NCBI GenBank assembly: GCA_016213435.1
Contig: JACRAL010000168.1
Span: forward strand, 1 to 48,639
Direction: 5' to 3'
Source: Bacteroidota bacterium
GTDB lineage: Bacteria > Bacteroidota > Bacteroidia > Palsa-948
DNA length: 48,639 bases
This document shows, one piece after another, positions 25,161-34,000 of the stretch. A program made the position numbers and the translations under genes. The notes below the pieces were generated by a model. The model worked only from the letters and a program-made list of their open reading frames with translations. It had not been told where the DNA came from and did not search any database. Numbering within the stretch: the stretch's first letter is position 1; each line of letters opens with the position of its first letter.

Positions 25161-26309
25161 TTAGGGATTAATTTTTTTTATAATTTTCTTTACTACACTA
25201 TGCACATAGCGTTTCAAATTTAATGTGATGGAATTCTTATCTTCAGTTTGATTGTGTTTTGATTTTAGCAGGAGAATTTTATCATATTTCTTTTTATCCT
25301 GAATTAATTGAAAAAAAACAAGGAGATTATTCAATAATATATCTATCTCAAAAGGAAGCATACCACACTCATTCAACCATTTTTTATTGATCGTTTTTGT
25401 AAATACTGAAAGATACGAGAGTGTTGAACTGCGTTTGTTTTCGTTCTGAAAAACATCTTCCGGACTAAACTCTATCTGACTAAAAAAAGGAAGAATCGAA
25501 ACATTTGGATAGATGACGATGTCTTTCTCAACAGAAACAAGCCCGCGCACTTCATAACCAAAATAAGTTAAAAGTTTCTCCGATTTAATTTCAATTTTAT
25601 CGATTACCTTCTTGTCTTCCCGATCAAGTATTTTTTTCCATTCGCTTACCGCGCCAGCACGATTGATAACCTGACTGTCTGAATTATTAATTTTGCGATA
25701 TTCATTTTCCGATTCCCGCGCCTTATCTGAAGTTGATCCATCAATGGCTTTCTTAAATTTATCCGGATCAGGTACAAATTTAATATACTCCAGAATTGAA
25801 TTCAATGTATTATTGGCATCATTCTTATAATCCTCAAACCGAAATACTTTTAGATTTTTTCGTTGAAGCCAGTAAAGATTAAATAAAACCCAATTATCAA
25901 TTTTATGAAGCAAAGTTGCAGCGTCCGGAATATCTAGAAAATCTGCAAAAGAAATCTTAGGAGACTCTCTCTTATATCTAGAATAAATAGAATCTCTTGG
26001 GTCTCTAATAAAATAAATCACAGGCAAAGAGCTATAACCCTTGACTGGCCACTCATGGGTCCACTGCACCTCAATATCATCTTTAAATAAAAACACTTTT
26101 TCCGCAGAAAGAATTGGTAGCCATTTACGTAGAATGTTTTCTTCTGGATTTAAAACACAAGAACCATCTTCCTGCTTTTGCCACATCCAATCAGGATCTT
26201 GACGCCTATATGTTTTAATCCCTAATTCTAAAAAGCAATTAATCAGCCAAGTGGCACCCGAAGGTTCTCGTGGAGAAATTAAAAGATATTTTCTTGGTTT
26301 TTTAGTCAT
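25161..26309 (-). CDS. Sulfotransferase-fold protein, possible phosphoramidate transferase
   Basis: A 382-residue protein. Residues 1 to about 240 are a sulfotransferase fold: the 5'-phosphate loop at 13-23 (REPSGATWLIN, compare PKSGTTWL) and the 3'-phosphate motif at 102-112 (RDPRDSIYSRY). About 140 further residues of unknown fold follow. It overlaps the Wzt gene by 8 bp and sits 5 bp before the APS-kinase-like gene. The obvious reading is glycan sulfation with PAPS. However, the operon seems to make a 3'-phosphorylated CDP-amidate, which, like PAPS, carries a ribose 3'-phosphate and a transferable group on the 5' side. I therefore infer that it may move phosphoramidate instead. The family fold is well supported; the donor is open. 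Confidence 0.82.
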   Translation of the reverse strand: MTKKPRKYLLISPREPSGATWLINCFLELGIKTYRRQDPDWMWQKQEDGSCVLNPEENILRKWLPILSAEKVFLFKDDIEVQWTHEWPVKGYSSLPVIYFIRDPRDSIYSRYKRESPKISFADFLDIPDAATLLHKIDNWVLFNLYWLQRKNLKVFRFEDYKNDANNTLNSILEYIKFVPDPDKFKKAIDGSTSDKARESENEYRKINNSDSQVINRAGAVSEWKKILDREDKKVIDKIEIKSEKLLTYFGYEVRGLVSVEKDIVIYPNVSILPFFSQIEFSPEDVFQNENKRSSTLSYLSVFTKTINKKWLNECGMLPFEIDILLNNLLVFFQLIQDKKKYDKILLLKSKHNQTEDKNSITLNLKRYVHSVVKKIIKKINP

Positions 26310-27564
26310 GTTTAACCACTTCCCAATTAGCAGCTTGCATCACCACGCCTAGCCTTCCATCATATTTATTTCCATTTTTAAAAGCAGGTAGCACTTCAAA
26401 GGATTGACAATTTTCAACCCACTCAAAAAAATTAGTATATGAGTAGTTCAATACTCCTGCAGTAACAAAATAATTTCCTGGCAATAAAGAAATGCCATTG
26501 GTTTGATAGGAAACAACATAACGTCCCGGAGATATATTCTGTTTGGTATAATCTTTTTGATGTGAACAAAGTATAGGCTTTCCTTCCCTATCTCTGATGA
26601 TCAGCCAAAATCCAACATCTTCAGTCGTTTTTGATTCCACTAAAAAATCAAGTCTAATATCTTCTCCAATAACAAAGAAGTTTTTTTTAGCTTCAGATAA
26701 ATTCAATATTGTACATTCAAAAAATTCAACTGCTTTATTTCCTCGCACACGCATTTCATTTTTTATTGTTCTGGTGAATTGTTTTTCTTCGGGGTCAAGG
26801 TATGTAGTGATGACTTTTTCTGTTGGTCCGTTCATTTTTATAATGCCTTTTTCAAGCCAAATTGCTTTTGTACAAATTGCGGAAATCACGCCCATGTTGT
26901 GACTTACGAATAAGACTGTTCTCCCCTGCCCGCTCACGTCTTTCATTTTACCAAGACATTTTTTCTGAAACTCTGCATCGCCTACTGCCAGCACTTCATC
27001 TACAATTAAAATTTCAGGCTCAAGATGGGCCGCCACTGCAAAAGCAAGCCGCACATACATGCCCGATGAATATCTTTTCACCGGTGTATCAATATATTTT
27101 TCCACACCTGAAAAATCCACTATCTCATCAAATTTGCGAGCTATCTCTGCTTTTGTCATTCCCATGATGGCTCCATTCAGAAAAACATTTTCGCGACCTG
27201 TTAATTCAGGATGAAAGCCTGTGCCTACCTCCAGAAGGGAAGCAATACGTCCTTTAATTTTAATACTTCCAGTGGCAGGCTGTGTCACTTTCGAAAGTAT
27301 TTTAAGTAAGGTAGATTTTCCCGCTCCATTTTTACCAATAATACCCAATACTTCGCCCCGCTTTACTTCAAAATTTATATCCTTTAACGCCCATATCAGG
27401 TCATTGCTCTCCCCTTTCGTTGCATCTATTTTTAAATTAGGATTTTCTTTGCCGCGTATCTTATGCCACCAGATGTTAATATCGTGTACAAGGGTGCCGG
27501 TACCCACCAAACCCAGTCGGTATTGTTTGCTTAGGCTCTCTACTTTTATTACAACTTCTGACAT
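26302..27564 (-). CDS. wzt: Polysaccharide ABC exporter ATPase with carbohydrate-binding tail (Wzt)
   Basis: The ATPase of an ABC-2 type O-antigen/capsule exporter, 420 residues. Walker A GKNGAGKST is at 77-85, the signature YSSGMYVRLAFA near 165-176, and Walker B ILIVDEVLAVGD soon after. The roughly 60 residues before the Walker A region, including the IWWHKIRGKENPN insertion, are typical of Wzt/TagH. Residues about 275-420 form the C-terminal Wzt domain (FVIGEDIRLDFLVESK, LLPGNYFVTAGVLN), an immunoglobulin-like fold that binds the modified non-reducing end of the finished glycan before export. Its presence suggests the chain carries a terminal cap, which fits the many methyl- and group-transferases in the operon. 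The start is 5 bp after the permease stop. Confidence 0.93.
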   Translation of the reverse strand: MSEVVIKVESLSKQYRLGLVGTGTLVHDINIWWHKIRGKENPNLKIDATKGESNDLIWALKDINFEVKRGEVLGIIGKNGAGKSTLLKILSKVTQPATGSIKIKGRIASLLEVGTGFHPELTGRENVFLNGAIMGMTKAEIARKFDEIVDFSGVEKYIDTPVKRYSSGMYVRLAFAVAAHLEPEILIVDEVLAVGDAEFQKKCLGKMKDVSGQGRTVLFVSHNMGVISAICTKAIWLEKGIIKMNGPTEKVITTYLDPEEKQFTRTIKNEMRVRGNKAVEFFECTILNLSEAKKNFFVIGEDIRLDFLVESKTTEDVGFWLIIRDREGKPILCSHQKDYTKQNISPGRYVVSYQTNGISLLPGNYFVTAGVLNYSYTNFFEWVENCQSFEVLPAFKNGNKYDGRLGVVMQAANWEVVKHD

Positions 27565-27569
27565 AATAG

Positions 27570-28430
27570 CTACACTGTATCCATAAACGATTTTTCCACC
27601 TTATTAAAAACGATAATTGAAATAAATAATAATACAACCATGAATGTCATGCTATACAAAAGGTAGTGCCAGCTTAAAAATCCGTTGCCAAGAAAAATGT
27701 ATTTAAATGTTTCAATAATAGAGGTTAAAGGATTTAGCAGCATAAGCATTTTTATTTTTTCTGTTTTAATACTGGAAATAGGAATGATTACAGAACTTCC
27801 GTACATTAAAAGCTGAACGCCAAAACCTACTAAAAATGTCAAATCACGATATTTTGTAGTTAAAGAAGAAATAAGAACACCGAAACCCAACCCTAAGCCC
27901 GCCATCATAAAAACCAAAATAGGCAAAAACCACATAAACTGCCATTGCGGATGAATTTTATCTGAGGAGGATAAAAAATAAATCCAGATAGAAATAAAAA
28001 TCAAAACCTGTATACCTAATTTAATAAGATTAGAAATCAGAACAGATAGAGGCATAATTAAACGCGGAAAATAAACTTTACCAAATATGCCTGCGTTTGC
28101 AATAAAAGTAGAGGACGTTTTGTTTAAACAATCAGCAAAGTAAGTCCATAAGGTAATACCAGCCATATAAAACAAAATTGCCGGCAAACCATCTGTGCTG
28201 ATTTTGGCTAATCCACTAAAAATAAATGTAAAAGTTAATGAGGTAAGAACAGGTTGAATAAAAAACCACAATGGACCAAGAATAGTTTGCTTATATACAG
28301 ATACAAAATCCCTCCTCACAAAAAGAAAAAGCAAATCACGAAAACTCCATAACTGGTCCAAATGAAAATCAAACCAATTCGTATTTGCTCGAATAATATC
28401 TGTCCACTCATTTTTTTCTTTCTCCACCAT
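27570..28430 (-). CDS. wzm: Polysaccharide ABC exporter permease (Wzm)
   Basis: A 286-residue ABC-2 membrane permease with about six hydrophobic segments. The N-terminal amphipathic lead, FHLDQLWSFRDLLFLFVRRDF, is characteristic of Wzm/TagG, and the motif TILGPLWFFIQPVLTSLTF follows. Late segments (LMLLNPLTSIIETFKYIFLG) match the family end. With Wzt it moves undecaprenyl-linked glycan across the inner membrane. It follows the BY-kinase gene by 27 bp and precedes wzt by 5 bp. Confidence 0.93.
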   Translation of the reverse strand: MVEKEKNEWTDIIRANTNWFDFHLDQLWSFRDLLFLFVRRDFVSVYKQTILGPLWFFIQPVLTSLTFTFIFSGLAKISTDGLPAILFYMAGITLWTYFADCLNKTSSTFIANAGIFGKVYFPRLIMPLSVLISNLIKLGIQVLIFISIWIYFLSSSDKIHPQWQFMWFLPILVFMMAGLGLGFGVLISSLTTKYRDLTFLVGFGVQLLMYGSSVIIPISSIKTEKIKMLMLLNPLTSIIETFKYIFLGNGFLSWHYLLYSMTFMVVLLFISIIVFNKVEKSFMDTV

Positions 28431-28457
28431 AATAAAATTTAATGCAAAAAAAAATGA

Positions 28458-30797
28458 TCAGGTTTCCTGCGTATAGCCGGACCCATATCCATAAGCATAC
28501 CTGTAGCTTTTGCTATAGTATCTGGAATATTTAGGTTTTACGTTATTTAACACAAATACAAAATTGGCGAGCTTGCTATTTACAACCGCATTATGCGCAA
28601 ACTGCATACCTTCGCGCGGATTAAATTTAGTGTTTAGAACAAATAAATTCACATCCGAATACTTCATCAGTGTTTGGGCATCAGAAATTATTCCCATAGG
28701 AGGAGTATCTATTACAATATAATCGTAGTGTTCTCTTGCATAATTGATCAAGTCGGCAAGGTGCTGACTCAAAATAAGTTCTGATGCATTGGGGGGAGTA
28801 GGTCCAGCAACTACCACATCTAGATTTTCTACAGAAGTGGTCTTAATAGCTTCTTGCGGAGAAATTTTCCCTACAAGCAAGAAACTGATTCCTGCTTCGG
28901 AAGCAACATTGAGTGCTGAATATATTTTGGGCTTGTGAAGATCAAGTTCTAGAAGCAACACTTTTTTCCCGCCCTTGGCAAGAATTATTCCAAGATTGAT
29001 AGAGCAAAATGTTTTTCCTACTCCCGGGCGATTGGATGTTATCAAAACGGATTTACATTTTACATCGGGAGCAAAATACTCAAGGTTTGTCCGTACGGAT
29101 CTGAATGCCTCCGTAACAAACGAGCGCGGATGTGCATCTACAATCAGGTACGAATCTTTTGCATCTTTAGAATGAAAAATCTCTCCCAGCACAGGCAGGG
29201 TGGTTAATTCTCGCAACTCTTCTATCGTTTCTATCTTGCTAAAGAAAATCATCCGGATAAACGCTATGAAAAATGCAATCATTAGTCCAACAGTCATAAA
29301 ACTATAATATATCTTCTGCTTATCGGGCTCTACTATGCCTACAGAGTGAGCAGATTCAATAATAGAAATTTCCGAAATAATTCCGGCACGCGCAATAACT
29401 GTTTCAGCTCGTTTCTCAAGCAGGTAGAGATACATTTTCTCGTTCACACCAAGTTTTCTCTCTATATTAAGCATCTCGCGTTGGCTTTTAGGAACACCTT
29501 TCAGCAAATCCTTATAAAAAACTATTTCCTCTTCCACAGATGATATTTTCTCATGAATCGCTTTTTCAGTATTTACAATATATTTAAGAATGTCATTTCG
29601 CAGCAATTCAATTTTATAATCCACCTCCTTAACAGTAGTGCTTTTTTCTGTACTGCTGAATAGCGTATTATTAATTCTTACCTGCAAACCATACAATTGG
29701 GTAATGGCTTGAGTTAAATAAGCATCCTCCCCTTCCATGTATAATGCCGGAGGAAGTAATTCCTTATTCATATTTGAAACAATATAGTTTTTCAAATACT
29801 CAAGTGATTTTAACTGCAAATCCAATTTCCGTTTTTGTATCTCATAATTACTCAGGTTGGAAAAATATTCTGTCTCTTCCTTCGAAATATTCAGAATATC
29901 CTTTTTCTCCTTGTAGCTTTGAAGCATATGCTCTATAGAATCAAGTATGGCTGTAACTTCAGCCAGCTGATTGTCAATATAATTAATTGTGTTTTCGTTT
30001 ATTTTAACTTTTGACTTTAAAGAATTATTAACATACACTTTTGAAAGTGTATCTAGAAACATTACCGCTCGCTCAGGTATCTGATCTTTCATACTCACCT
30101 CAAGAATAGCAGTGTATTCTAAATCCTGAACATCCAGCGCTGTTTTATATTTATAAACCAAACTCATCTGATCATGAACTATAAATTGATAGGTAATGTC
30201 TTTCAGCGTAGCAATAGCAGAACTATTGAGGACTTTCTCTTTTGTGATGAGTATATAAAACAATTTATTGATTACCGGTTCTCCAAATTGATGGTGTTCA
30301 ACAAAATGCTTTTCGTTGACATCATAAGATATCTCATAATTATTCTCATCCTTTATTTTGAAAATAAAAGGGATCTCGTAAAAGCCTGCAGACATTTTCG
30401 CTTCTACATTAAAGGGTGTGCCAGCATATACTTCCTTGGTCTGAATTCTGCCTACAATATAATATGTAACATCCAATTTGAGCTTAGAAATTACCTGAGT
30501 TACAAGATCGGTTGAGGTCAACACTCTCTTTTCATTCGACAGTTTTTCATATCCTAAATATCCGGAAATGCCTAACCCTTGATATAACCCTTGCTGAATA
30601 GGATAGGTTTCATCGTTTTTCATCACCAATTGCGTCTTGGCTGCGAAAATTTCGGGGAGTTTATAAGAATAAAAATAGCCCGAAACAAGAGAAACAACAA
30701 AACAAAGAATAAACACATACCAATTACCTAATAATAACTGCAGCAGCTTTTTTATGTCTCCTGCATCTATAATACTATTGCTCTTTGGTGAGGGCAT
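28458..30797 (-). CDS. Polysaccharide co-polymerase / BY-type tyrosine kinase (Wzc-like)
   Basis: A bacterial tyrosine kinase with an attached chain-length domain, 779 residues from the chosen start. A first membrane segment (about 25-43, NWYVFILCFVVSLVSGYFY) and a second near 485-505 enclose a large periplasmic Wzz domain with coiled coils. The cytoplasmic kinase has Walker A TSNRPGVGKTF (K595), the A' motif LLLELDLHKP and Walker B DYIVIDTPPMG. The C terminus is a tyrosine cluster (YSRYYSKSYRYAYGYGSGY) for autophosphorylation. The frame is open 28 codons further to 30881, but that stretch is unlike the family and MPSPKSN fits better. It heads the operon. BY-kinases usually serve Wzy-dependent systems, so its pairing with an ABC exporter is notable, though it occurs in Bacteroidota. 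Confidence 0.92.
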   Translation of the reverse strand: MPSPKSNSIIDAGDIKKLLQLLLGNWYVFILCFVVSLVSGYFYSYKLPEIFAAKTQLVMKNDETYPIQQGLYQGLGISGYLGYEKLSNEKRVLTSTDLVTQVISKLKLDVTYYIVGRIQTKEVYAGTPFNVEAKMSAGFYEIPFIFKIKDENNYEISYDVNEKHFVEHHQFGEPVINKLFYILITKEKVLNSSAIATLKDITYQFIVHDQMSLVYKYKTALDVQDLEYTAILEVSMKDQIPERAVMFLDTLSKVYVNNSLKSKVKINENTINYIDNQLAEVTAILDSIEHMLQSYKEKKDILNISKEETEYFSNLSNYEIQKRKLDLQLKSLEYLKNYIVSNMNKELLPPALYMEGEDAYLTQAITQLYGLQVRINNTLFSSTEKSTTVKEVDYKIELLRNDILKYIVNTEKAIHEKISSVEEEIVFYKDLLKGVPKSQREMLNIERKLGVNEKMYLYLLEKRAETVIARAGIISEISIIESAHSVGIVEPDKQKIYYSFMTVGLMIAFFIAFIRMIFFSKIETIEELRELTTLPVLGEIFHSKDAKDSYLIVDAHPRSFVTEAFRSVRTNLEYFAPDVKCKSVLITSNRPGVGKTFCSINLGIILAKGGKKVLLLELDLHKPKIYSALNVASEAGISFLLVGKISPQEAIKTTSVENLDVVVAGPTPPNASELILSQHLADLINYAREHYDYIVIDTPPMGIISDAQTLMKYSDVNLFVLNTKFNPREGMQFAHNAVVNSKLANFVFVLNNVKPKYSRYYSKSYRYAYGYGSGYTQET

Positions 30798-31095
30798 ATC
30801 TTTAAAAATAGATTGTAAATATAATAATATATTATCCTCAAAATAGATGTATAAGCAACTCTGAAAATTAATACAGAACACAGATACTACTGGGTTTCGA
30901 GTCTCTTTTTACTCCAACCTTACAGAACCGGTGTTCGTCTAACTCAAATAAAAATCCTCAAATGTTCGAAAAATTATGTAACCTTTTTATACAACAATCG
31001 TAACTGCAATAGCAGAAAATTACTAAATTTATGCTCATTTTTCTTTTGTCACAAACATTCGAATTAACATTATAATGTATATTAACATTTTCCTC
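30798..31095. promoter_or_regulatory. Divergent promoter region of polysaccharide operon and giant adhesin gene
   Basis: About 300 bp of AT-rich sequence between two divergent starts must hold both promoters. I cannot place a convincing Bacteroidota -7 (TAnnTTTG) box. A partial palindrome GAACCGGTGTTC (30925-30936) is the only dyad of note. No gene is visible apart from the unlikely N-terminal extension of the Wzc-like frame. Confidence 0.4.
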
Positions 31096-34000
31096 ATGAA
31101 AAGAATTTACATCTTCATCTTTTTCCTCTCTTTTATTTTGGCACCTACACGTTTGTTTGCTGCTAACATTGTTTGGCTAGGCACAACTGCAAGCTGGAAT
31201 GCCGGTACTAATTGGGTTGGTGGAGTAAAACCCGGTGTGAACGATATTGCCGAGTTTGGTGCAAATAATACGGCTTGCACAATAGATCTAAACCCATCAG
31301 TGGCAGGCATCTTAATTAAAACGGGGTATACACAAACAATATCACGTTCCATAAATACAGCACGAACTGTTACCGTTGGAGCAAGTGGTTTTGTAGTTCA
31401 AGCAGGTTCTACTGCTACATTTAATTTAAATAATGGAACAGGCAATGGAATACTATCCATGAGCGCTGCCAATGGCCCCTACACACAAGCTGGCGGCACA
31501 GTAACCTTGGGTGCCGGATCATCAAACTTGGGTACTGGTGCTTTCGCTTTATCTGCCGGAAATTTTAATTGCGGAAACGGTACCACTACATTAGGTGGTA
31601 CTGTTACTGTTTCAGGAGGAACATTCACTGCCTCTTCATTGTCTTCTGCATCACTCACATTTAATTCTTCCTTTTCTCAAACCGCAGGAGCATTTTCAGG
31701 AGGCACAAAAGCAATAACCATACTTGGTGCTTTTTCATTAAGTGGCACTGCTGCCTTTACTTCAACTTCAGGCACTTTAAATATACAAAACACTTTTAGC
31801 AACTCCGCTACATTTACTCATAACAATGGAACAACAAAATTCAGTGCCGGATCATTCACGCTGACAGGATCTACCACTTTTAATAAATTAGTTTTTGATG
31901 CCAGCGGTTCTGCAAGAACTTATACTATTGCAGATGGAACAATTTTAACTGTTTCCACTGATTTACAATATTTAGGAAATGCGGCATTGATAATTAATAG
32001 CGGGACCGGGGAAATTGATTTAGCGGGCACTGCAAATTATGTGTTTTTAAGCAATACAGTTGTAGGAGGAGATGGTACAGCTCTGATAAGATTTATTTCT
32101 ACTGCTAATTATGTTATTCAAGGCGCTTCTACCAGTGGCTATTCGGCATTATGCCGGATTGTAATGGATGATGGAAGTGTTGTAACATTTGGCTCTGGTG
32201 GCAACGAATTTATTTCTCTGGCAACCGATTTTACTAATAACTCCCTAACGGGTAGTTTTGGCTGTGATGCGGCAGCAACGGTGATTTTTAGCGGCACAAC
32301 TACTTTAAGCGGAACTGCGGATTTCTATTTTTCGAATGTGGTGGTGAATTCGGGAAATACATTAACCGCGCCCAATGCCAGCAATCTTTATGTATCAGGA
32401 AGTTTTACCAATAACGGAACATTTACGCATAATAGTGGATCAATCATTTTCAACGGCAGTTCAACTATTGACGGAACCAGCTCAGCTACTTTTAATAATT
32501 TTATTGTTGATGGTGTAGCAACTGCAGTGGTGCTGCCAAATACAGTAAATATTGCCGGAGACTATACAGATAACAGCAGCCCATCTGTATTGGATGCTAC
32601 TACCAACGCTACCGTGCTGACTTTTAATAGTACAGTAGCCAATCAAGTATTTACAACAACCGATTTGGCAGCTACACTCACAGATGTTGTTGTAGATAAT
32701 TCTTTTGGCGGACTTTCTTTTAATACATTAACTGACTTGACTTTGCAAAATCTTACACTTACCACAGGCAGTTTTACTGCCCCGACCAATACACTTACCA
32801 TCACCAACACTTTTACTAATGACGCAACATTTACCCACAACAGCGGCACTATTAATTTTGCGGGAGTAGCCACATCCATTGGCGGAAGTGCTACTTCTTC
32901 ATTTTACAATCTCCTTATCTCATCAGGTACATTAACTGCTCCTGTAGGTACAATAAATGTTGCAGGTGATTTCACAAATAATGCAACATATGCCCACAAC
33001 AGCGGCACTGTAAATTTCAACGGGAGCGGTTTACAAACAATTTCGGGAAGCACAGTCACAGATTTTTTCGATTTAACTAATAACAACACCACATCCACCG
33101 TAAGTCTCTCTTCCGCACAAAATCTGATCAACTCTTTAACCTTGGCCGATTTTAGCACGTTTGATGCCAACGGACAAACCTTTACATTAATTTCCGATGC
33201 CGGCACCACAGCAAACATTGCTGCGATACCCGACAATGCTTCTTTTGTGGGAAATATCACCATGCAGCGATATGCTCCTGCGAGCAGTCCCACATCGGAT
33301 GATTGGAGGTTTTTTTCTTCTGCAGTGAGTGGTGCTACTATTGCTGACTGGACAGATAATTTTGCTACCAGCGGATTTACAGGTGCTACCTGCGGACCTA
33401 CTGATTGCGCAGTAAACGGATGTTTTGCAACTTGCTCTTACCCTTCCATCTATACGTATGATGAAACAGTAGGCGGAAGTTTAGATAATGGATATGTTGC
33501 CGCAACAAATGTTACAAATTCCATATCTAACGGACAAGGGTTCTGGGTTTATCTGGGACCTACTCCTGTAACCTTTGATGTGGCTGGACCTCCAAACGCA
33601 TTTACCCAAACACTTTCCGTTACTTACACCAATACCGGCAGTGCTGTTGATGATGGATGGAATCTTGTTGCCAATCCTTATCCTTCTGCCATAGATTGGG
33701 ATGAAGCAACCGATGCAACTCATTGGACCAGAACAAATATAGGCGGAACAATTTATATCTACAATTCTAGTACCGGAACTTATGCGAGTTATGCTACAGG
33801 AGCTCCGGTAAATGGAGGATCGCGATACATAGCTTCTCAGCAGGCATTTTGGGTACAAGCATCCGGTGCTCCTACACTCACAGTCCGAGAATTGGTGAAA
33901 GCACCCTCTACACAAAATAATCGAACTTTTTTGAGAACAGCACAACCCTTGAACACAAGTAACTACCCAATGGCATTTAAAGATTTTCCGATTCCTCTTA

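Noticed and set aside
24652-26309. Classical sulfation module (APS kinase plus PAPS sulfotransferase)
   Set aside because: Not excluded, but not preferred: no ATP sulfurylase is encoded nearby, the kinase lid motif is altered, and the operon contains a glutamine-kinase-like enzyme and a cytidylyltransferase that a sulfation pathway would not need.
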